Shown here in pieces: positions 7,905 through 11,407 of a DNA stretch of 11,407 bases (position 1 is the first letter of the stretch; every line of letters starts with the position of its first letter). This stretch comes from Methylococcaceae bacterium (GTDB taxonomy: Bacteria > Pseudomonadota > Gammaproteobacteria > Methylococcales > Methylomonadaceae): contig SXIZ01000012.1 in the NCBI GenBank assembly GCA_005779525.1, forward strand, positions 1 to 11,407, written 5' to 3'. Both the position numbers and the translations under genes were made by a program. The notes under the pieces were generated by a model, which searched no databases, had not been told where the DNA came from, and was given only the letters and a program-made list of their open reading frames with translations.

Positions 7905-9026
7905 ATGTTAACCTCTAAATCACCTGCAACAGTCAATGCCTCACGGCGCCTAACCTTAAAAGCTATTGGCGCGCTTCCTCTAATAAGTTATAGCCTGTTT
8001 GATTCCTTACGCGGAGCGCAAGCGGCTAGCGAGTTAGCTTGTACCCTGGCGGCTACGATGACGGAAGGACCGTATTGGGTTGATGAAAAATTAAACCGCT
8101 CGGATATTACCAGTGGCACAACGCGAGCTTCGGTATTGAATGGTGTACCATTGGCGCTCACTATCAAGGTTTTTGATGCCAATGCAAATAGTTGTGGCAA
8201 TAATCCGGTGCAGAATGTACAAATCGACATCTGGCATGCCGACGCGATTGGAGCGTATTCCGATGTATCTGGTAATGGGCAAAGCAGTACCGTGGGGCAA
8301 AGTTTTTTGAGAGGCTATCAAACCACGGATAGCTCAGGTGTCGTCAACTTTACAACGATTTACCCAGGTTGGTATGTAGGTCGCACACCGCATATCCATG
8401 TGCGTGCAAGGGCTTACGATGCGAGTGGCAATATCACCTATAATTTTACGACGCAATTGTTTTTTAAAGAGAATATTACTGATGCAGTGTATGCCAACGC
8501 TCCTTATAATTCACGAGGGACGCGCGATACCAAAAACAATACCGACATGCATTATAAAAGCGTAACTAACCCAATTGTAATTAGCCCGCAAAGTAAAACC
8601 ACTGGCGGTTATGCTGGAGAAGTCGCTATTGGCCTAAGTAACTTACCCAGTAATATTGCTAGCGTGCAGGGGACTGGATTTAGTGCGGTAGCGCAGTACA
8701 GCGGTGGCAGTATCGCTCCTAAAATCGTCAGTACTCTTACTATTACCAGCGTGGATGTAGGTACTAATGGTCATATTTATGCGGCAGCCAAGGTAGGCAA
8801 CACTTGGTATTTCAATGATAGTCGCTCTTGGCAGGCTAATAATCTTACAGCTCTAGACAGCTTGCCAGCATTTTTTACGGGTAATTTACAAAGTACACAT
8901 ACCTTTACGGTTTTGGAAAATATCAATATTAGCGGCTTAGCTGGAACTGAGCTGTATGTTGGGTATGGAAAAACGGCAACGGAGATGGTGCAAAAGCAGC
9001 AATATCAAAAAATTTATACCTTATAG
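7905..9026 (+). CDS. Tat-exported intradiol ring-cleavage dioxygenase-like protein with extra C-terminal domain
   Basis: This is a predicted extracytoplasmic Fe(III) dioxygenase of the intradiol family, which opens catechol-type rings between the two hydroxyls. The N-terminus has a twin-arginine signal (SRRLTLK at 13-19, then a weakly hydrophobic stretch ending GAQA near 41), so it is probably exported folded with its metal. The catalytic core has TEGPYW, DIWHADAIGAYSDV, RGYQTTDSSG, TIYPGWYVGR and HIH. The likely iron ligands are Tyr118, Tyr157, His163 and His165; the 39-residue Tyr-Tyr spacing matches protocatechuate 3,4-dioxygenase, and the loop to HIH is short as in secreted members. The core ends near 235. 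Residues from about 250 to 373 form a separate domain (HIYAAAKVGNTWYF, then ELYVGYG, ending QKIYTL), not part of classical dioxygenases. The ATG at 7905 has a GGAG ribosome-binding site 7 bases upstream. The substrate is unknown; a secreted actinobacterial relative, SACTE_2871, has been linked to lignin-derived catechols. Confidence 0.88.
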   Translation: MLTSKSPATVNASRRLTLKAIGALPLISYSLFDSLRGAQAASELACTLAATMTEGPYWVDEKLNRSDITSGTTRASVLNGVPLALTIKVFDANANSCGNNPVQNVQIDIWHADAIGAYSDVSGNGQSSTVGQSFLRGYQTTDSSGVVNFTTIYPGWYVGRTPHIHVRARAYDASGNITYNFTTQLFFKENITDAVYANAPYNSRGTRDTKNNTDMHYKSVTNPIVISPQSKTTGGYAGEVAIGLSNLPSNIASVQGTGFSAVAQYSGGSIAPKIVSTLTITSVDVGTNGHIYAAAKVGNTWYFNDSRSWQANNLTALDSLPAFFTGNLQSTHTFTVLENINISGLAGTELYVGYGKTATEMVQKQQYQKIYTL

Positions 9027-9046
9027 TGGCTAAGCTTCGCTTAAAT

Positions 9047-9080
9047 CGATAGTGGGCAAAAAACGCTTTGCCCACTATCG
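9047..9080 (+). terminator. Perfect 14-bp hairpin after the dioxygenase gene
   Basis: CGATAGTGGGCAAA (9047-9060) and TTTGCCCACTATCG (9067-9080) pair perfectly around the loop AAACGC, starting 20 bases after the stop codon. A smaller stem, TAAGC-TTC-GCTTA, lies just before it at 9031-9043. No T run follows on the plus strand, so it is not a textbook intrinsic terminator; it may end transcription weakly, protect the mRNA 3' end, or be a repeat-family unit. Confidence 0.55.
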
Positions 9081-9407
9081 CCAACTCCAAAGATATTCTT
9101 GGCAAGCTTGAATTAGTAAGCGTGTCCAATCCCCTTTAAATCCTACTGTTCATTGGTAGACAGCTCCTGATTCTTCCCTGTTGATTACGCAGCAGTTTTG
9201 CAAAGCGTATTGCCCATCGAAGCATAAAAATTGCCTCTGTAAAATCTGGGCAAATAAAATTAGTTTAAAAATTTCATCATCTTGTAAAGATTATCTTCTA
9301 GTGAAGTGTTAGCGCAAATACATTGGCACAGTAGCTGCTAACACTGTGCTAGATGCCTTGTGAAATGCAGCGCACCTCGAACATTTACTTTTAAAGAGAA
9401 CATCACC
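9081..9407. other. Intergenic region before the rhodanese-like gene
   Basis: These 327 bases hold no visible gene. The stretch 9220-9300 is AT-rich and could hold a promoter, but no convincing -35/-10 pair was found. TTGCCCA (9210-9216) and TGGGCAA (9247-9253) are inverted copies of the core of the hairpin at 9047-9080. CCCCTTTAAA at 9131-9140 also occurs at 7691-7700 upstream of the dioxygenase gene. The inverted repeats at 9305-9349 are listed separately. Confidence 0.5.
9305..9349 (+). repeat. Two mutually exclusive inverted repeats in a probable leader
   Basis: AGTGTTAGC (9305-9313) can pair with GCTAACACT (9337-9345). GCACAGT (9326-9332) can pair with ACTGTGC (9343-9349). The right arms share 9343-9345, so the full stems cannot form together. 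The element ends 58 bases before the rhodanese-like start codon. It could be a regulatory leader structure or a protein-binding palindrome; there is no known riboswitch match that I recognise. Confidence 0.4.
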
Positions 9408-9866
9408 ATGAAGAAGTCTATACCACTCCTCCTGCTTTGGTTGATCTTTGCGGCCCCGCTAGCGTTTGCCGCTGAAGGCGACAATGCAGCACCTGCAGCC
9501 AAACCAGCTTATCAACCCACCTCAACCAAACTAGATCGCGCTGCATTTGACGCATTGCTTGCTAATCCAGAGCAATTATTGGTCATCGATTTACGCCGTC
9601 CAGATGAAATCAGCAGTATTGGGGGTTTTCCGGTGTATTTGAATATCCAAGCAGCAGATTTAGAAAAAAGCCTGGCTTATATTCCTAAAGATCGTTCCAT
9701 TGTCACGGTCTCTAATCACGCTGGGCGCTCAGGTAAATCAGCAGACCTGTTAGCCAGTAAGGGGTTTAAGGTCGCAGGCTACGTGGGTGCGCAGTATTAC
9801 GAAGCCGAGGGTGGCACATTAACTAAAATCGTTCCTCCGCCCCCTAAACCCGCTGCTGAAAAATAA
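9408..9866 (+). CDS. Exported rhodanese-like protein lacking the catalytic cysteine
   Basis: This is a 152-residue secreted or periplasmic protein with a single rhodanese-like fold. The signal peptide is clear (MKKSIPLLLLWLIFAAPLAFA, cleavage after about residue 21), followed by a short Ala/Pro-rich linker. The rhodanese core runs from about 44 to 140: VIDLRRPDE is the usual strand-and-loop signature, and SNHAGRSGKSADLL occupies the active-site loop. Ser102 stands where the persulfide-forming Cys of C-x-x-G-x-R would be, so sulfur transfer by the normal mechanism is not expected. The tail is Pro-rich (VPPPPKPAAEK). I chose the ATG at 9408 because it has an AAAGAG ribosome-binding site and begins the signal peptide; a GTG at 9360 would put 16 odd residues before it. 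The next gene starts 63 bases later, so the two are probably one operon. The role is unknown; a binding or scaffold function for the partner is inference. Confidence 0.85.
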   Translation: MKKSIPLLLLWLIFAAPLAFAAEGDNAAPAAKPAYQPTSTKLDRAAFDALLANPEQLLVIDLRRPDEISSIGGFPVYLNIQAADLEKSLAYIPKDRSIVTVSNHAGRSGKSADLLASKGFKVAGYVGAQYYEAEGGTLTKIVPPPPKPAAEK

Positions 9867-9929
9867 AGCAAAACATCGTTATTTTGTACACCTAAGTGTT
9901 TAACACGCGTAACTTTTAAGAGGGTTGCT

Positions 9930-11407
9930 ATGAAGAAAAAATTTTATATCACGATCATCTGCGGGCTAGCCGGAGCGGTCGCAGGCAATGTCGGTGCTGC
10001 AGTTGATTTATTTAGTGCACCCGTTGCGGTGATTGGTGCGACTCCGCCGCAACCAGATTTATTTAGTGCTCCAGTGAGTACCATCGGCGGTTCTGCTGCG
10101 GTCGCAACTGAAGTAAAACCTGCGGCTGCGCCAGTTGCAGCGGCTCCTGCGCCCGCGACCACCGCTGCTGCGGTTGAAACAAAGCCTGCTGAAGTTGTTG
10201 CGGCGGCACCTATTCCCGCTGATGCTGCGCATGCGGGCATTTCGGCGGATGCTGTGCAAGCGGCAGCACAAGCGGATGCCACAGCGCCAAAAGCTAAATT
10301 GTGGTCGTATCAACCGATCAAATCTCCTGTTATTCCAACGGTTAATAACAAAAGTTGGGTACGTACCCCGATTGATGCTTTTGTGTTAGCGCCTATCGAA
10401 GCTAAGGGTTTGATTCCGTCTTCGGATGCGGATCGTGCGGCGTTTATTCGGCGTGCGACTTTGGATACTTTAGGGGTGATCCCAACGCCAGAAGAAGTCG
10501 CGAATTTTGTGAATGATAATTCACCGGATGCCTTTGAAAAATTGGCAGATCGTTTATTGGCTTCGCCTAAATACGGCGAACGTCAAGCGCGTCGCTGGTT
10601 GGATTTAGCGCGTTATGCGGATAGCACTGGCTTCCAGAACGATGAAACCCGTCCTAACCTGTGGCGTTATCGTGATTATGTGATTACTGCGTTTAACCAA
10701 GATAAACCTTACTCTCGTTTTATTCAGGAACAGCTCGCGGGCGATGAATTATGGCCGGATAGTAATGAAGCCTTAATTGCGACGGGTTATATGGCGAACT
10801 TCCCCGATAACCATAACTCACGCGACTTGGTGCAACGTAAATACCAAATTACCACCGATATTACCGATACTGTCGGCAAAGTATTCTTAGGGCAGACCGT
10901 AGAATGCGCACGTTGTCATAACCACAAATTCGACAAAATCAGTCAAAAAGACTATTACTCTTTACAGTCATTTTTCTCCAACATCAGTGCAGTTGACAAT
11001 ATTCCTGCACCTGTAGGTGAAGTGGAGCGTAAATATCAAGCGCAACAAGCCAAATGGGAAGAAGCGACTAAAGATCTACGCGCACAACAAAAAGCAATTA
11101 TTGAGTCTGTTAAAGAAAAAGCGATTCAACATCACAAAGAGCGTTATCTGACCGATAGCCGCGAAGCGATCTTTAAAGCCAAAAACGAATGGAATGCACA
11201 AGATCGTTGGGTTAACCATCGCTTAGGCTATATCACTGATCAACAAGGACTTGCTGCTTTCTTACGCGATGCCGCCGAAAGTAAAGGCAAAGATAAGGAT
11301 TACAGCCCAGAAATCGTCGCTAAATGGTTGGAATACGACAAATTGACCGAAGAATTGAAAAAATTCAACGATCTAAAACCTAAATCTGGTTCAGATAAAA
11401 TTTCGGC
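9930..11407 (+). CDS. Exported PSCyt2/DUF1549 haem-motif protein, 3' end off window
   Basis: This belongs to the family first seen as planctomycete cytochrome-like proteins (DUF1549, normally followed by DUF1553). The 492 residues present have no stop. The ATG at 9930 follows an AGAGGG ribosome-binding site. A signal peptide covers about 1-24, then come two copies of a DLFSAPV motif (Asp26 and Asp43), an Ala/Pro-rich linker to about 121, and the DUF1549 region from about 125: LWSYQPI, IDAFVLAPI, FIRRATLDTLGVIPTPEEV, RLLASPKYGERQARRWLDLA, WRYRDYVI and FIQEQLAGDEL. CARCHNHKFD at 326-335 supplies a CxxCH covalent haem site, and KDYYSLQSFF follows as in the family. From about 365 the protein becomes charged and helical. 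Many relatives carry an N-terminal PSCyt1 cytochrome with its own CxxCH; here it is absent and the linker takes its place. The biochemical role is not established in the family. The rest of the gene and possible partners (often DUF1501) lie outside. Confidence 0.88.
   Translation, partial: MKKKFYITIICGLAGAVAGNVGAAVDLFSAPVAVIGATPPQPDLFSAPVSTIGGSAAVATEVKPAAAPVAAAPAPATTAAAVETKPAEVVAAAPIPADAAHAGISADAVQAAAQADATAPKAKLWSYQPIKSPVIPTVNNKSWVRTPIDAFVLAPIEAKGLIPSSDADRAAFIRRATLDTLGVIPTPEEVANFVNDNSPDAFEKLADRLLASPKYGERQARRWLDLARYADSTGFQNDETRPNLWRYRDYVITAFNQDKPYSRFIQEQLAGDELWPDSNEALIATGYMANFPDNHNSRDLVQRKYQITTDITDTVGKVFLGQTVECARCHNHKFDKISQKDYYSLQSFFSNISAVDNIPAPVGEVERKYQAQQAKWEEATKDLRAQQKAIIESVKEKAIQHHKERYLTDSREAIFKAKNEWNAQDRWVNHRLGYITDQQGLAAFLRDAAESKGKDKDYSPEIVAKWLEYDKLTEELKKFNDLKPKSGSDKIS
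10005..10072 (+). repeat. Direct repeat encoding DLFSAPV twice
   Basis: Seventeen bases beginning GATTTATTTAGTGC recur at 10005-10021 and 10056-10072 with one difference, exactly 51 bases (17 codons) apart. They encode DLFSAP followed by VAVIGA in the first copy and VSTIGG in the second, directly after the signal peptide of the PSCyt2 protein. The near-identical DNA suggests a recent tandem duplication or strong selection on the motif. Confidence 0.75.

Noticed and set aside
9360..9407. Upstream GTG start for the rhodanese-like gene
   Set aside because: It would place sixteen polar residues before an otherwise standard signal peptide, and the ATG at 9408 has the better ribosome-binding site.
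9944..10313. Minus-strand Ala-rich and Arg/Ser-rich open frames
   Set aside because: They are opposite the Ala/Pro-rich linker of the PSCyt2 gene; the skewed GC codons of that linker keep the other frames open.
1..11407. CRISPR array, insertion sequence or phage attachment site
   Set aside because: No regularly spaced repeats, transposase motifs or terminal inverted repeats with target duplications were found.

Overview
The window looks like chromosomal DNA of a gammaproteobacterium-like Gram-negative bacterium of moderate GC. This rests on a proteobacterial-style RND drug-efflux pair, a periplasmic-binding/PAS/GAF sensor and a Tat-exported dioxygenase. One gene at the right edge belongs to a family (DUF1549/PSCyt2) best known from Planctomycetes and Verrucomicrobia, so the lineage is an inference; sulfur- or methane-oxidising gammaproteobacteria would fit.

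Layout. From 1 to 2596 (minus) lies the N-terminal part of a large membrane sensor whose output domain is off the left edge. Its signal peptide and its binding domain are in different frames, joined at a run of eight A residues that contains a canonical A AAA AAA slippery heptamer. A 414-base gap (2597-3010) holds hairpins and a possible promoter. From 3011 to 7379 (minus) is a two-gene RND efflux operon, permease first and periplasmic adaptor second; no outer-membrane channel gene is present. A 525-base gap (7380-7904) separates it from the divergent gene at 7905-9026 (plus), a Tat-exported intradiol ring-cleavage dioxygenase-like protein with all four iron ligands and an extra C-terminal domain. 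A perfect 14-bp hairpin follows it. After a 327-base leader-like gap with alternative inverted repeats come an exported rhodanese-like protein with Ser in place of the catalytic Cys (9408-9866) and, 63 bases on, an exported PSCyt2/DUF1549 haem-motif protein cut by the right edge (9930-11407).

How the parts may work together. Nearly all products act in or across the envelope: a periplasmic ligand sensor, an efflux pump, an exported aromatic-ring dioxygenase, and an exported pair joining an inactive-looking rhodanese fold to a c-type cytochrome-like protein. The last two are probably one operon. A link between aromatic metabolism and the pump is plausible from their divergent arrangement but is not shown by the sequence.

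Most unusual items: the possible programmed -1 frameshift in the sensor gene, the rhodanese/PSCyt2 operon with its duplicated DLFSAP motif in place of an N-terminal cytochrome domain, and the two-domain extracytoplasmic dioxygenase.
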